This document shows, one piece after another, positions 27,113 to 37,336 of a stretch of DNA of 64,000 nt; within the stretch, counting starts at the first letter, position 1, and each line of letters begins with the position of its first letter. This DNA is from Burkholderia sp. WP9 (lineage in GTDB: Bacteria; Pseudomonadota; Gammaproteobacteria; Burkholderiales; Burkholderiaceae). The notes under the pieces were generated by a model. That model worked only from the letters and a program-made list of their open reading frames with translations. It ran no database searches and was not told the origin of the DNA. The stretch is from the NCBI RefSeq assembly GCF_900104795.1, contig NZ_FNTG01000002.1, positions 2,294,001 through 2,358,000 of the forward strand, in the 5' to 3' direction. The position numbers and the translations under genes are program-made.

Positions 27113-27269
27113 TGTCGTGCCGGTTGCCGGTTGCCGGCGGCAGTGGCGGCAGTTCTCGTCGTATGCCTGGACTCATGGCCGTTGACCTGGCAAAATAGGG
27201 TGCCCGGATGCCGTCATGTGTCGCGAGTCTGCAAGCGGTTTGGATATCTCTACGAATAGCAATGGTGGT

Positions 27270-27476
27270 ATGGAAACGAAACGATCGCGGGTTCGCCGTC
27301 AAATATTGTGTCCGCCGATCGGTGCGCTGCTGCGCTACCAGACACGCATCGTCCGCGTCGTTGCAGAAGCGCGCGGGCAGCGGGCAATGATCGAATCGCT
27401 CGACACCACGGGCAGGGCATTCGTCAGTACCGTGAAGTGGGCTAGCCTGTGTGAACTCGGCGCGCAGTTGTTCTGA
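27270..27476 (+). CDS. small hypothetical protein
   Basis: A 68-residue basic open frame, METKRSRVRRQILCPP onward, with a strand-rich centre (RIVRVVAEARGQRAMIES). No ribosome site of quality is seen and the frame opens earlier at 27216. It could be a small beta-barrel or a spurious frame. The next small frame starts 43 bp later on the same strand, which mildly favours both being real. Confidence 0.35.
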   Translation: METKRSRVRRQILCPPIGALLRYQTRIVRVVAEARGQRAMIESLDTTGRAFVSTVKWASLCELGAQLF

Positions 27477-27519
27477 TCCGGTCGCCACAGCGGTGTGAGC
27501 AGAATCAGGGAGCGGTCTT

Positions 27520-27759
27520 ATGCGGAAACGGAAGGTCGCGGTAAAGATGGGTGGAGCATCGAGTCTGCCGGAACTGCTGAGCCGGCTTGAACTGGCATTG
27601 GTGGGAATGCCCGATCGCAAATCGGTTTGCAAGGCACTGCTGGATCTGAACCGGGCGCTCGGCTCGGTCGGCGAGACAGCGCCGAGACGATCCAGTCGGT
27701 CCACGCATCCGCGGCGTCAGCGCCAGACGGCGGTCGAATCTTTGTCGCTGTTTTCTTGA
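27520..27759 (+). CDS. small hypothetical protein
   Basis: A 79-residue open frame with AGGGAG a few bases ahead of its ATG. The first 50 residues (ASSLPELLSRLELALVGM and KALLDLNRALGSVG) look helical and amphipathic; the tail is Arg/Ser rich. I recognise no family. It lies in a 765-bp stretch between the nucleoside hydrolase and the isochorismatase gene. Confidence 0.4.
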   Translation: MRKRKVAVKMGGASSLPELLSRLELALVGMPDRKSVCKALLDLNRALGSVGETAPRRSSRSTHPRRQRQTAVESLSLFS

Positions 27760-27877
27760 GTCTGTTTGTCGGGAGCTGTGATCCGCTAGCTTTTATCGCT
27801 TGCATTCAAATAGCGGCGTGAAATGCGGGTTGGCATTTCCGTCTCGTGTTTGGGCTCAGGCCACACACTATGTGGAT

Positions 27878-28444
27878 TCAGGAGCCTGCCAGGAGCGCGA
27901 AATCCACGTCTTTGCTCTCGACCACGCCGCCCTTGCGCCCCGGCGCGCGTTGATTGCTCCAATAGAGATTCGTGTGTGCGATCACTCCGTCCGGTGGAGG
28001 CGCGCCCCATGACGTCATGTCGACCGTCGTATGAGCGTCGCTGACCAGAATCGCGTCATAGCCACGCACGAGCGCGCCGTGCAGCGTCGAACGAATACAC
28101 ATGTCGGTTTGCGCGCCGGTCACGATGAGCTTACCGACAGCAAGCGTCGATAGCACATGCTCGAGGTTAGTGCCTTCGAACGCGTCGCGGTAGCTCTTTT
28201 CAATAATCGCCTCCGAGTGTCGTGGCGACAGCTCGTCGACGATCTGCCACGGGCCGCTGCCAGGTTCCAGCTCTTCGTCACCGTGGCGGACCCAAACGAG
28301 CGGTACGTTCGCGCTGCGCGCTTTCTCGACGAGCATGTTGACTGCGCGCAGCACTTCCTGGCGGCGATAGGCTTGAGCGACGACGCCGTTCTGAAGATCG
28401 ATGACGATGAGGGCGGTATTCGGGCGATTGACGAGCGTAGTCAT
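27878..28444 (-). CDS. isochorismatase-family cysteine hydrolase
   Basis: A 188-residue alpha/beta hydrolase of the isochorismatase/nicotinamidase group. The catalytic triad can be placed at Asp16 (ALIVIDLQNG), Lys83 (IIEKSYRDAF) and Cys116 (TGAQTDMCIRST), with the expected cis-peptide before the cysteine. It would hydrolyse an amide or related bond of a small substrate; YcaC, RutB and nicotinamidase relatives make the substrate hard to call. Start ATG at 28444; the frame extends far upstream without coding character. It follows the epoxide hydrolase gene on the same strand after 116 bp. Confidence 0.88.
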   Translation of the reverse strand: MTTLVNRPNTALIVIDLQNGVVAQAYRRQEVLRAVNMLVEKARSANVPLVWVRHGDEELEPGSGPWQIVDELSPRHSEAIIEKSYRDAFEGTNLEHVLSTLAVGKLIVTGAQTDMCIRSTLHGALVRGYDAILVSDAHTTVDMTSWGAPPPDGVIAHTNLYWSNQRAPGRKGGVVESKDVDFALLAGS

Positions 28445-28560
28445 GGAGTCTCGAGTCGGTTCGGTTGAATCGCAAACACAGCGAGAGAAATTCTGCGTTT
28501 CAGGTCTCATGGAGAATAACTCAAGCGCGCGGCTACGGCCGCCCTTTGCTGACATCTCCG

Positions 28561-29916
28561 CTATTGCCGCAGCGGCCTCAACCCTGCACGAACCTCCTCT
28601 GCGAACAACTGCGGCTGTTCCCAGGCCGCAAAGTGTCCGCCCTTGTCGGGCCGGTTGTAATAGACAAGCTTGTGATACGCACGCTCGGTCCAACTCCTCG
28701 GTGCCTGATAATTCTCGCGAGGAAAAACGCTCACGGCAGCGGGAACCGATACATCGGCGCTGGCCAGAAAGTTGAAATGAGACTCCCAATAAAAGCGCGC
28801 GGCGGAAATGCCCGTGTTCGTCAACCAATAGAGCGTGATGTCGTCGAGGACATCGTTGCGGGTCAATTCGCCCGCGGACTCACCATTGACGGGATGCCCA
28901 AACACGGCCGAGGTCAACGCCGCCGCTGGCTGAACATAGCCGTCGCCGTGATCGAGAAGCCAGCTCGCCAGCGCCACGGGCGAGTCGGACAATCCGTATA
29001 GCGTTTGTGGACGCGTCCCCATCTCCAGCGCGTAGGCGCGTCTTTTCCTGGCCGCACTGGCCAGCTGCTCATAAGCGTGCCGTTCGTCATCCGGGAGGCC
29101 GGCGGGCGTCGGATCGCCGGCCTGAAGCGCCTTTGCTATTTCAGCGGGAACGGTGGCGGGAAAGTTGACATGAATGCCCAACAATTCCGGTGGCGCCTGC
29201 TTACCCATTACGTTGCAGACAACGCCGCCCAGGTCGCCGCCTTGTGCGGCGAATTTCTCGTAACCAAGGCGTTTCATCAGCACGACCCAGGCGCGCGCTG
29301 TCTTCTCCGGCCCCCAACCGGTCGTGGCCGGTTTGCCTGAAAAACCGTAGCCGGGCAGCGACGGAATGACCAGATGGAACGCATCCGACGCACTCGCGCC
29401 ATAGGCCGTTGGATTGGTCAACGGATCGATGATCTTGAACTGCTCGATGACCGACCCGGGCCACCCGTGCGTGACGATGAGCGGCATCGCATTCCCGTGC
29501 TTCGACCGAACGTGGATGAAATGAATGTCCAGCCCATCGATCTCGGTTACGAACTGCGGCAGGGAATTCAGCTTCGCTTCACATTTGCGCCAGTCGTAGT
29601 CCGTTGCCCAATGGCGCGCGAGTTCCTGCACCATCGCGAGCGGCACGCCTTGGGAGTCGTCGGCAACCGTCTCCCGTTCAGGCCACCGCGTTGCCTTGAT
29701 GCGCCTTCGCAAATCGACAAGCTGCGATTCAGGTACGTGTACACGAAGTCGACGAATAGCTGTTTTGTCGCCGTCGGCCGCTTGAGCGACCTGAGCGGTA
29801 GCCGGGTTCGTTTCTGCAACCGCGAACTGGCTCAATGAGCCGGCCGCAACGGTAGCCGCCACGACGCCAACGAAATGACGGCGAGACGGCGATTGGGGAG
29901 AGGTGTTGTCTGACAT
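28561..29916 (-). CDS. exported epoxide hydrolase (EHN-type)
   Basis: A 451-residue alpha/beta hydrolase with a twin-arginine signal (SRRHFVGVVAATVAAG, about 11-26). The epoxide-hydrolase N-terminal domain spans about 52-160, then HGWPGS (150-155, oxyanion hole), nucleophile Asp228 in GGDLG and a C-terminal catalytic His in KGGHFAAWEQP. Microsomal-type enzymes of this class open epoxides to diols. Tat export suggests folding in the cytoplasm and action in the periplasm on an external substrate. The ATG at 29916 is chosen to give the Tat signal; the longer upstream frame is non-coding. Confidence 0.9.
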   Translation of the reverse strand: MSDNTSPQSPSRRHFVGVVAATVAAGSLSQFAVAETNPATAQVAQAADGDKTAIRRLRVHVPESQLVDLRRRIKATRWPERETVADDSQGVPLAMVQELARHWATDYDWRKCEAKLNSLPQFVTEIDGLDIHFIHVRSKHGNAMPLIVTHGWPGSVIEQFKIIDPLTNPTAYGASASDAFHLVIPSLPGYGFSGKPATTGWGPEKTARAWVVLMKRLGYEKFAAQGGDLGGVVCNVMGKQAPPELLGIHVNFPATVPAEIAKALQAGDPTPAGLPDDERHAYEQLASAARKRRAYALEMGTRPQTLYGLSDSPVALASWLLDHGDGYVQPAAALTSAVFGHPVNGESAGELTRNDVLDDITLYWLTNTGISAARFYWESHFNFLASADVSVPAAVSVFPRENYQAPRSWTERAYHKLVYYNRPDKGGHFAAWEQPQLFAEEVRAGLRPLRQ

Positions 29917-30586
29917 AGGGCCTCTAAATCGTGACGAAGACAAGTTCCTGATCAATGGCGACGTGGTCCTGCGAGCCACTGCTGGCATCACTCGACGCAC
30001 AGAGCGCTCGACACGGACGCGTTGGGGTGCGCGGAGGTACTCCGCCGGCTTCCTGGAAGTCGGTCCAAAAGCATGCGTAGAGTCACGCTCAACCTGATGT
30101 GGCACACGCAGATGCATTGCCGCACGAGCCCAACGCCCGATGTCCGTATTCGAGCGCACGGATATATCCCGCATGTGTCGGGAACGGTGCTTTTTGTGTA
30201 CGGCTGTATCAACCTGTTCTAAAGATACATTGCAATACAAGCGGTCATTGTGCTCGCGCGATTTCCGCCTGATGCGGAGCGGATTGAGGCGGTGCCGCAA
30301 TTGGCAGAGCAGCTTTGAGCGCATTCATGATGCTGATTGTGTCTGTGTCCATGGATGGGCCGGAGTGGTTGCATGCCGCCGTCGCGCAACCCGCGTTTTG
30401 ACAGTCCATTCGGCGACTCCGCCGCCATCGTCTCCCTGCTGCCCGCGTTTTCAACTCTTATATAAGACATAAGACATTTGACCTTGCCGCCGGATCCTAT
30501 TAAAATCGCGTTGAAAACAGTGCCCGGCACAGTCTCGGCGTGCCTTGCAAGCTATCCCCTGAAACGCAAATACCAGCAGGTTTCCC
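29917..30586. other. 670-bp intergenic region upstream of acnB
   Basis: No convincing gene is present; several short open frames overlap on both strands without ribosome sites or family likeness. The right end holds the acnB promoter and a repeated TA-rich motif. Composition is less GC-rich than the flanking genes around 30130-30250. No tRNA-like or riboswitch-like fold was recognised. Confidence 0.5.
30456..30506 (+). promoter_or_regulatory. acnB promoter with repeated ATAAGAC motif
   Basis: TTGACC (30478-30483), a 17-bp spacer and TAAAAT (30501-30506) make a good sigma-70 promoter 81 bp ahead of acnB. Directly upstream are the palindrome TCTTATATAAGA (30456-30467) and two ATAAGACAT copies with 7-bp period (30462-30470, 30469-30477). 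They abut the -35, the usual place for a regulator site. Confidence 0.65.
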
Positions 30587-33172
30587 ATGCTTGAAAACTA
30601 TCGTGTTCACGCGGCCGCACGCGCCGCGCTCGGCATTCCTCCCCTGCCGCTGACGGCTCAGCAGACCGCCGAGTTGGTCGAGCTTCTGGCGAATCCGCCG
30701 GCCGGTGAAGAGCAGACCCTGCTCGACCTGCTCACCCACCGCGTGCCCGCCGGCGTGGACGAAGCGGCCCGCGTGAAGGCAGGTTTCCTTGCCGCCGTCG
30801 CCAAAGGCCAGACCGCCTGCGCGCTGATTTCGCGCGCCCGCGCCACCGAACTGCTGGGCACGATGCTGGGCGGCTACAACATCCAGCCGCTGATCGAGCT
30901 GCTGTCCGACGCCGAAGTCGCCGCCGTAGCTGCCGACGCGCTGAAGAAAACCCTCCTGATGTTCGACCAGTTCCACGACGTCAAGGAACTGGCCGACAAG
31001 GGCAACGCGCACGCCCAGGCCGTGATGCAAAGCTGGGCCGAGGCCGAATGGTTCACCAGCCGTCCGGAAGTGCCGCAAAGCCTGACTATCACCGTCTTCA
31101 AGGTGACGGGCGAAACCAATACCGACGACCTGTCGCCGGCCCCGGATGCCACCACCCGCCCGGACATCCCGCTGCACGCGCTGGCCATGCTGAAGAACGC
31201 GCGTCCCGGTATCACGCCGGAAGAAGACGGCAAGCGTGGCCCGATCAAGTTCATCGAGTCGCTGAAGGAAAAGGGCCACCTGGTCGCGTACGTGGGCGAC
31301 GTGGTCGGCACCGGCTCCTCGCGCAAGTCGGCCACCAACTCGGTGCTGTGGTTCACGGGTGAAGACATTCCCTTCATCCCGAACAAGCGTTTCGGCGGCG
31401 TGTGCCTGGGCGGTAAGATCGCCCCGATCTTCTACAACACCATGGAAGACGCCGGCGCCCTGCCGATCGAACTCGATGTGTCGAAGATGGAAATGGGCGA
31501 CGTGGTCGAACTGCGCCCGTACGAAGGCAAAGCGCTGAAGAACGGCGAAGTGATCGCCGAGTTTCAGGTCAAGTCCGACGTGCTGTTCGATGAAGTGCGC
31601 GCCGGCGGCCGCATTCCGCTGATCATCGGCCGTGGATTGACCAGCAAGGCGCGTGAAGCGCTGGGCTTGCCCCCGTCGACCCTGTTCCGCCTGCCGCAGC
31701 AGCCGGTCAACAGCGGCAAAGGCTTCTCGCTGGCCCAGAAAATGGTCGGCCGCGCCTGCGGCCTGCCGGAAGGCCAGGGCGTCCGTCCGGGCGCGTACTG
31801 CGAACCGAAAATGACCTCGGTCGGCTCGCAGGACACCACCGGCCCCATGACCCGCGACGAACTCAAGGACCTGGCGTGCCTGGGCTTTTCGGCCGACCTC
31901 GTCATGCAGTCGTTCTGCCACACCGCGGCTTATCCGAAGCCGGTGGACGTGAAGACCCACCATACCCTGCCGAACTTCATCAGCACCCGTGGCGGCATCG
32001 CGCTGCGCCCGGGTGACGGCGTGATCCACTCGTGGCTGAACCGCATGCTGTTGCCCGACACTGTGGGCACCGGCGGCGACTCGCACACGCGCTTCCCGAT
32101 CGGTATCAGCTTCCCGGCCGGTTCGGGCCTGGTCGCGTTTGCCGCCGCCACGGGCACGATGCCGCTGGACATGCCGGAATCGGTGCTGGTCCGCTTCAAG
32201 GGCAAAATGCAGCCGGGTGTGACCCTGCGCGATCTGGTCAACGCGATTCCGCTCTACGCCATCAAGCAAGGCATGCTGACGGTGGCCAAGCAAGGCAAGA
32301 AGAACATCTTCTCGGGCCGGATTCTCGAAATCGAAGGCCTGCCCGAACTGAAGGTCGAGCAAGCGTTCGAATTGTCGGATGCTTCCGCCGAGCGCTCGGC
32401 CGCCGGTTGCACGGTCCACCTGAACAAGGAACCGATCATCGAATACCTCAACAGCAACGTCACGCTGCTGAAGTGGATGATCGCCGAGGGCTACCAGGAC
32501 CCGCGCAGCCTGCAGCGCCGCATCAAGGCAATGGAGCAGTGGCTGGCTGACCCGCAACTGCTGTCGCCGGATGCCGACGCCGAGTACGCAGCCGTCATCG
32601 AGATCGATCTCGCCGACATTCACGAGCCGATCGTGGCCTGCCCGAATGATCCGGACGACGTGAAGACGCTCTCGGACGTGGCCGGTGCCAAAATCGACGA
32701 AGTGTTCATCGGCTCGTGCATGACCAACATCGGTCACTTCCGTGCCGCATCGAAGCTGCTGGAAGGTAAGCGCGACATCCCCGTCAAGCTGTGGGTGGCC
32801 CCGCCGACCAAGATGGACCAGAAGCAGTTGACCGAGGAAGGCCACTACGGCGTCTTCGGTACAGCCGGCGCCCGTACCGAAATGCCGGGCTGCTCGCTGT
32901 GCATGGGCAACCAGGCTCAGGTGCGCGAAGGCGCGACGGTCATGTCGACCTCGACCCGTAACTTCCCGAACCGTCTGGGCAAGAACACGAACGTGTATCT
33001 CGGCTCGGCGGAACTGGCGGCGATCTGCTCGCGTCTGGGCAAGATCCCGAGCAAGGAAGAGTACATGGCAGACATGGGCGTGCTCACTGCCAACGGCGAC
33101 AAGATCTACCAATACATGAACTTCGACCAGATCGAAGACTTCAAGGAAGTGGCCGACACCGTGCAGATGTAA
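30587..33172 (+). CDS. acnB: aconitate hydratase B
   Basis: An 861-residue TCA-cycle enzyme that interconverts citrate and isocitrate. Domain order is that of AcnB: an N-terminal HEAT-like helical domain (about 1-155), the swivelling domain (about 165-380, with [16 protein letters not shown]) and the catalytic domains. The [4Fe-4S] cysteines are visible in [11 protein letters not shown] and in [11 protein letters not shown]. Codon use is more biased than in neighbouring genes, as expected for a highly expressed gene. It may also bind mRNA under iron loss, as in E. coli. It ends in a strong terminator. Confidence 0.98.
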   Translation: MLENYRVHAAARAALGIPPLPLTAQQTAELVELLANPPAGEEQTLLDLLTHRVPAGVDEAARVKAGFLAAVAKGQTACALISRARATELLGTMLGGYNIQPLIELLSDAEVAAVAADALKKTLLMFDQFHDVKELADKGNAHAQAVMQSWAEAEWFTSRPEVPQSLTITVFKVTGETNTDDLSPAPDATTRPDIPLHALAMLKNARPGITPEEDGKRGPIKFIESLKEKGHLVAYVGDVVGTGSSRKSATNSVLWFTGEDIPFIPNKRFGGVCLGGKIAPIFYNTMEDAGALPIELDVSKMEMGDVVELRPYEGKALKNGEVIAEFQVKSDVLFDEVRAGGRIPLIIGRGLTSKAREALGLPPSTLFRLPQQPVNSGKGFSLAQKMVGRACGLPEGQGVRPGAYCEPKMTSVGSQDTTGPMTRDELKDLACLGFSADLVMQSFCHTAAYPKPVDVKTHHTLPNFISTRGGIALRPGDGVIHSWLNRMLLPDTVGTGGDSHTRFPIGISFPAGSGLVAFAAATGTMPLDMPESVLVRFKGKMQPGVTLRDLVNAIPLYAIKQGMLTVAKQGKKNIFSGRILEIEGLPELKVEQAFELSDASAERSAAGCTVHLNKEPIIEYLNSNVTLLKWMIAEGYQDPRSLQRRIKAMEQWLADPQLLSPDADAEYAAVIEIDLADIHEPIVACPNDPDDVKTLSDVAGAKIDEVFIGSCMTNIGHFRAASKLLEGKRDIPVKLWVAPPTKMDQKQLTEEGHYGVFGTAGARTEMPGCSLCMGNQAQVREGATVMSTSTRNFPNRLGKNTNVYLGSAELAAICSRLGKIPSKEEYMADMGVLTANGDKIYQYMNFDQIEDFKEVADTVQM

Positions 33173-33220
33173 GCGTGCTGTCGGGCTACGACGTGTTGTT
33201 CTGGTCGTAGCGCTGCAGAG

Positions 33221-33259
33221 TGGCGCCGCAGGCTGAAAGGCCTGCGGCGCCATTTTTTT
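33221..33259 (+). terminator. rho-independent terminator of acnB
   Basis: A 13-bp perfect stem, TGGCGCCGCAGGC (33221-33233) with its complement at 33240-33252, closes a 6-nt loop and is followed by seven T. It lies 48 bp after the acnB stop. Confidence 0.92.
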
Positions 33260-33292
33260 GCGGCGCCGGAGAGCGACCGAAACGGCCGACGC

Positions 33293-34708
33293 CTACTTTG
33301 AAATCTCGTCGAGCATGCGGCCGCCCGTTTCCATCGCGAAGGCGCCGACCACAATCGACCCGAGCACCGAGACGATGGCGAAATAGCCAAATACCGCTTC
33401 AACGCTCAGATACGTCAGCAGTCCGCCGATAATGACCGGACCGACCACTGACGAAAGCCTTGTGATGGCGGACGCAGCGCCGGCGCCGCTGGCGCGGATT
33501 CGGGTCGGATACACTTCGGGCGCATAGACATAGACTCCGCACTGGACGATCGCAATCATGGCAACGCTGATCGACGCCAGGACCAATACCTGTTCGGCGG
33601 GTACGCGCGCACCGCTGAAGGCGAGATAGAGCATCGGGACCGCCGCGCCGAGAAAGGCGATGGCGAAAGTCTTCCTGCGGCCGAGATAGTCGATCACGAA
33701 TACGCCGATCACCGTGCCGATGAACGTCGCGATCATGCTCACCATTCCATAGCGCAATGCGACATTGAGCGGCAAGTGATAAACCGTCCGGTACAGCGAC
33801 GGCAGCCAGACCAGAATGCCGTACGTCGTCAGACTCGCGCAGCAGGCCATCACCCACACCACCAACGTGCGCGCCGCAAAACCAGCCTTGAATAGCGCGC
33901 GAAACGACTCCTTCTTTCCGTCGGGTTGGGTTTCGACAATTTGCAAAGCGGGCAGGCGCGCATAGTCGGAAGCGGGCATGGATTGTTCGATGCGTTCGAC
34001 GATCTGATTTGCTTCGGCAGCGCGTCCGTTGATCGCAAGCCAGCGCGGCGATTCAGGCGCGGTGCGCGGCAGGATCGCCGCGAGCACGATAGGCAGCGCG
34101 CCGACCACGAACATCGCCTGCCATCCATAGGTGGGAATCAGCCACATCGCGGCAATCGCGGCAATCAGATTGCCGACCGCAAACGTCGATTGAAGAATGA
34201 AGATCAACCGGCCGCGTGTTTTCGCGGGGCACAGTTCGTTCATGTAAGTGGCCGAGACGGGCGACTCGCCACCGAGCCCAATGCCCTGGAAGAACCGCAA
34301 CGCGATAAATACCGCATAGCTGGGCGCATACGCCGATGCGAGACTGCCCAGCGCCAGAATCACGAGAATCCAGCGCAGCACGCGCAAGCGCCCAAAGCGT
34401 TCGGCGGCGGCGCTGAAAAACAGTGCGCCGATGGTCTGCCCGACATAGCCGCCCGAGACCAGCCAACCCGCGTCCGCGGGCGTCAAATGCCACAGGCCGA
34501 TCAGCACCGGCATGACGAAAGCGATCGTCAACGCGTCGAACGCATCGGTCATGTGGACGAAGCCTATGACTCCCAGCACCCGTGTATGCCAGCGTGTGAG
34601 CGGCAAACGTTCGATTCTCGCCGAGATGGTCGCCGCGTCATGCAGACCGCTTGCGCGCGTGACGACGTCAGCGTCGTTCTGTTTCATTGTGCTTGAGATT
34701 TCCATCAT
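33293..34708 (-). CDS. MFS permease (aromatic acid/sugar:H+ symporter type)
   Basis: A 471-residue 12-helix transporter of the SP/AAHS kind. Signatures include DAFDALTIAFVMPVL in helix 1, AERFGRLRVLRW after helix 2, RFFQGIGLGGESPVSATYMNE in helix 4 and the mid-protein PESPRWL. It lies downstream of the reductase and oxygenase genes on the same strand, so uptake of the aromatic substrate is the likely job. ATG 34708 and the next codon (34705) are both Met; GAGGAC spacing slightly favours the second. Confidence 0.87.
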   Translation of the reverse strand: MMEISSTMKQNDADVVTRASGLHDAATISARIERLPLTRWHTRVLGVIGFVHMTDAFDALTIAFVMPVLIGLWHLTPADAGWLVSGGYVGQTIGALFFSAAAERFGRLRVLRWILVILALGSLASAYAPSYAVFIALRFFQGIGLGGESPVSATYMNELCPAKTRGRLIFILQSTFAVGNLIAAIAAMWLIPTYGWQAMFVVGALPIVLAAILPRTAPESPRWLAINGRAAEANQIVERIEQSMPASDYARLPALQIVETQPDGKKESFRALFKAGFAARTLVVWVMACCASLTTYGILVWLPSLYRTVYHLPLNVALRYGMVSMIATFIGTVIGVFVIDYLGRRKTFAIAFLGAAVPMLYLAFSGARVPAEQVLVLASISVAMIAIVQCGVYVYAPEVYPTRIRASGAGAASAITRLSSVVGPVIIGGLLTYLSVEAVFGYFAIVSVLGSIVVGAFAMETGGRMLDEISK

Positions 34709-34755
34709 GTCCTCGAAAGGGATACTGCGGGGAAGAACGCGGCTTTAGATGAAAT

Positions 34756-35748
34756 TCAGGCCAGGTCGAGAGTCAGCGATTCGCTCTTCGCGCGGGAGAC
34801 GCAGATCATCATTACCTTGCCGGCGGCTCGCTCGGATTGCGTCAGTACGGAATCGTGGTGGTCCGGGCAACCACTCAGCACGCGGGTTTCGCATGCGCCG
34901 CACAGTCCTTCGCGGCAGCTGTATTCGACATCGACGCCGGCTTCTAGCAACACGTCCAGCAGCGCTTTGCCCGCCGGTACGACGAGTTCTCTGCCGCTGC
35001 GCGCGAGCGTCACCGAGTAGCCCGGCTGCTGCGTATCGGCGACAGGAAGGCTCGCGGCAAAGCGCTCGATATGCACGTTGCGAATGCCGGCAACGGCGCA
35101 GCCCGCTTCGAACGCGCTCAGCATCGCGCCCGGTCCGCAGCAGTAGGCGTGAACGCCAGCCGGTTGTTGCGCGAGGAATGCGGCGAGATCGAATGGGCGT
35201 CCGTCGTGTTCGTCGTAGAAATGCAGAATCACGTCGCCGCGCAGCGCCGCCAGTTCGTCGAGAAACGCCGCTTGCGCACGAGTGCGCGCGCAATACACGA
35301 GACACGCGTCCTTGCGCGTCTGACGCAAACGGCGGTACATGCACAGCATCGGCGTGATGCCGATGCCGCCCGCAACCAGCACGGTCCCACTTGCCTGTTC
35401 ATCGAGCGCGAAGTTGTTGCGCGGCTTGCCGATCTGGATCGTCGTGCCGCAACGCAATTGCTCATGCACGTAGCGCGAACCGCCGCGACTCTTTGCATCG
35501 TCCAGCACGCCGATTACATAGCGAGCGCTTTCGTCCGGCGAGTTGACGAGCGAATAGCTGCGCGTGATGCCGTTCGGCAAATGCAGATCGATATGCGCAC
35601 CCGGTGTGAAAGGCGGAAACACGGTGCCTTCCACCGGTACGAGTTCGATACTCAGAACCCGCGCGGCTTCATGGCGGATCGTGCGAACCCGTGCACTGAG
35701 GCTCGCGCCAGGGCGCGCCGCGCCGCCGGCAACTGATTGTTCGTCCAT
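34756..35748 (-). CDS. oxygenase reductase (FNR-type, C-terminal 2Fe-2S)
   Basis: A 330-residue class IA oxygenase reductase like VanB and phthalate dioxygenase reductase. Domain order is flavin-binding barrel (RSYSLVN), NAD-binding (GGIGITPMLCMY, and CCGPGAM) and C-terminal plant-type ferredoxin with CREGLCGAC and a distal MMIC cysteine. It passes electrons from NADH to the Rieske oxygenase encoded 36 bp upstream. The start at ATG 35748 is chosen over the TTG at 35784. Family and partner are well supported by order and fold. Confidence 0.92.
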   Translation of the reverse strand: MDEQSVAGGAARPGASLSARVRTIRHEAARVLSIELVPVEGTVFPPFTPGAHIDLHLPNGITRSYSLVNSPDESARYVIGVLDDAKSRGGSRYVHEQLRCGTTIQIGKPRNNFALDEQASGTVLVAGGIGITPMLCMYRRLRQTRKDACLVYCARTRAQAAFLDELAALRGDVILHFYDEHDGRPFDLAAFLAQQPAGVHAYCCGPGAMLSAFEAGCAVAGIRNVHIERFAASLPVADTQQPGYSVTLARSGRELVVPAGKALLDVLLEAGVDVEYSCREGLCGACETRVLSGCPDHHDSVLTQSERAAGKVMMICVSRAKSESLTLDLA

Positions 35749-35784
35749 GTGTTCATACTCTCGATAGATGACTGCGCCGCGCAA

Positions 35785-37107
35785 TCAGGACGTCTCGGTT
35801 TCGCGCTCGTCTTTCTGACGCGCACCGTGCACCGAGAAAAAGCGCGCGCGATTGACCTTCTGTCCGATCGCCGCCTCATACGCTTCCCGAACTTCTTCGG
35901 GTTGTCCGTACTGTCCGATGAAATCGCGCAGATAGGCGCCGAGCAGCGGATGCGCGGCGAGCGCTTCGCGCGTCATGCCGTTCAGCATTTCGTCGCGGCA
36001 CGCCGACGGCAAATAGACGTTGTGATTCGCGGCGCTGTCGGTAATCAAACCCTTCGGCGTCTTGCCCTCGGCCACCGCTTCGAGTTCCTCGAAGAAGCGC
36101 CGGCGCAACATCACAATGCCGCGATCGCTCGCGCCCAGCGTCTCTTTGGTGCGGTCGGTGATCGCGCCCTGGCCGACCCATGCGGCGAAGTCCTGGTTTG
36201 CCACGTGGCTCGTGATCCACTCGCCGTTTTCGTCGCGCACTGGCCCATACCACGAAGGAATGTGTTGCTGAACATAGGGCTCCTGTTCCTTCGGCACCTT
36301 GTTGAATACCCACAGCAGGCTCAACGTGTTTTCATCGTCGATAGGCACGCGCCATTCGAAATGGTGTCCAAGGTAAAAGCCGTTCGGCCACAGAGTCACG
36401 CGGCCCGTGGTCCACATCGGGTTCTCCTCGTTTTCGTGCGCGCGCAGACGTTTGTAGATGAAGCCGTAATCGAACTCTTCGTACAGCGTGCGCAAGTGCG
36501 TCGGCACGTGTTCGGACTGGCTGTCCTGTTGCCGCTCGGTCCAGTTGTTGTGCGTCCATTCGAAGTGGATCGGATCGATCGAATTCTCCTGGCACTGAAA
36601 CCAGTTGCACGGAACTTCCGCCATCACGACCTGCGCGAAGCCATTCGTGTAGTTGAACGGCTCCCAGTCCGGCAATTCCGGCGCGGGCGCGGGGCCCATG
36701 TAGGCCCAGATCATGCCGGCCTTCGCGCGCACTTCGTACGCGGTGATCTTTGTCTTCTGACGCAGCCGCGCGTCGACGTCCACGATCTCTTCATACGGCT
36801 GGTGCGTGCATTGGCCGCTCGCATCGAATTCCCAGCCGTGATACGCGCAGCGCAAGCCGCATTGCTCGACGAAACCGAACGCGAGATCGGCGTTGCGATG
36901 CGGGCAACGGCGCTGCACGAGGCCGAACGTGCCGCTCAGGTCCTTGAAGAGCACGAGGTCCTCGCCGAACAACCGGATCGGTCGCACCGATTTCTGATCG
37001 AACTCGCTGACGCCCGCGACCGGGTGCCAGTAGCGGCGCAAGTAGTCGCCCATCGGCGTGCCCGGACCCACCTGGGTGAGTAGATTGTTTTTTTCCTGAC
37101 TCAACAT
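35785..37107 (-). CDS. Rieske ring-hydroxylating oxygenase, alpha subunit
   Basis: A 440-residue oxygenase related to phthalate 4,5-dioxygenase (the TPMGDYLRRYWHPV opening is shared with that group). Rieske ligands are Cys68-x-His70 and Cys87-xx-His90; the catalytic iron ligands are His181 and His186 with bridging Asp178 in ENSIDPIHFEWTH. ATG at 37107 follows AGGAC. No beta subunit is present, as expected for the phthalate/vanillate type. It should hydroxylate or O-demethylate an aromatic acid; the actual substrate is not readable. Confidence 0.93.
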   Translation of the reverse strand: MLSQEKNNLLTQVGPGTPMGDYLRRYWHPVAGVSEFDQKSVRPIRLFGEDLVLFKDLSGTFGLVQRRCPHRNADLAFGFVEQCGLRCAYHGWEFDASGQCTHQPYEEIVDVDARLRQKTKITAYEVRAKAGMIWAYMGPAPAPELPDWEPFNYTNGFAQVVMAEVPCNWFQCQENSIDPIHFEWTHNNWTERQQDSQSEHVPTHLRTLYEEFDYGFIYKRLRAHENEENPMWTTGRVTLWPNGFYLGHHFEWRVPIDDENTLSLLWVFNKVPKEQEPYVQQHIPSWYGPVRDENGEWITSHVANQDFAAWVGQGAITDRTKETLGASDRGIVMLRRRFFEELEAVAEGKTPKGLITDSAANHNVYLPSACRDEMLNGMTREALAAHPLLGAYLRDFIGQYGQPEEVREAYEAAIGQKVNRARFFSVHGARQKDERETETS

Positions 37108-37336
37108 GTCCTGTGTCCTCGAACGTTGGAAACGCGGCTTGGCGCATGAGCCATGCACTGCCGGCGATGTGTGAATTCTTCGCGACGGGCCCGGCGTTGC
37201 ACAACCTCTCCAAAATCCAAAAAGGTTGCCGTTCGTCTCGCGTGCCTATCCGCTTGCCTGACGCCGAGGGGCGGGTTTTTCCTGGTCTTTCCCGCTTGCT
37301 GTCAAAAACAATCCGCCTCAGAATGACTGTTCATTT

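Noticed and set aside
27113..27140. Short repeated GCCGGTT units after the nucleoside hydrolase stop
   Set aside because: Only two to three imperfect copies with no dyad or T-tract; not enough for a repeat element or terminator.
30500..33253. A 917-codon open frame antisense to acnB
   Set aside because: It is a mirror of the strongly codon-biased acnB gene; its His/Arg/Val-rich translation has no family pattern and no ribosome site.
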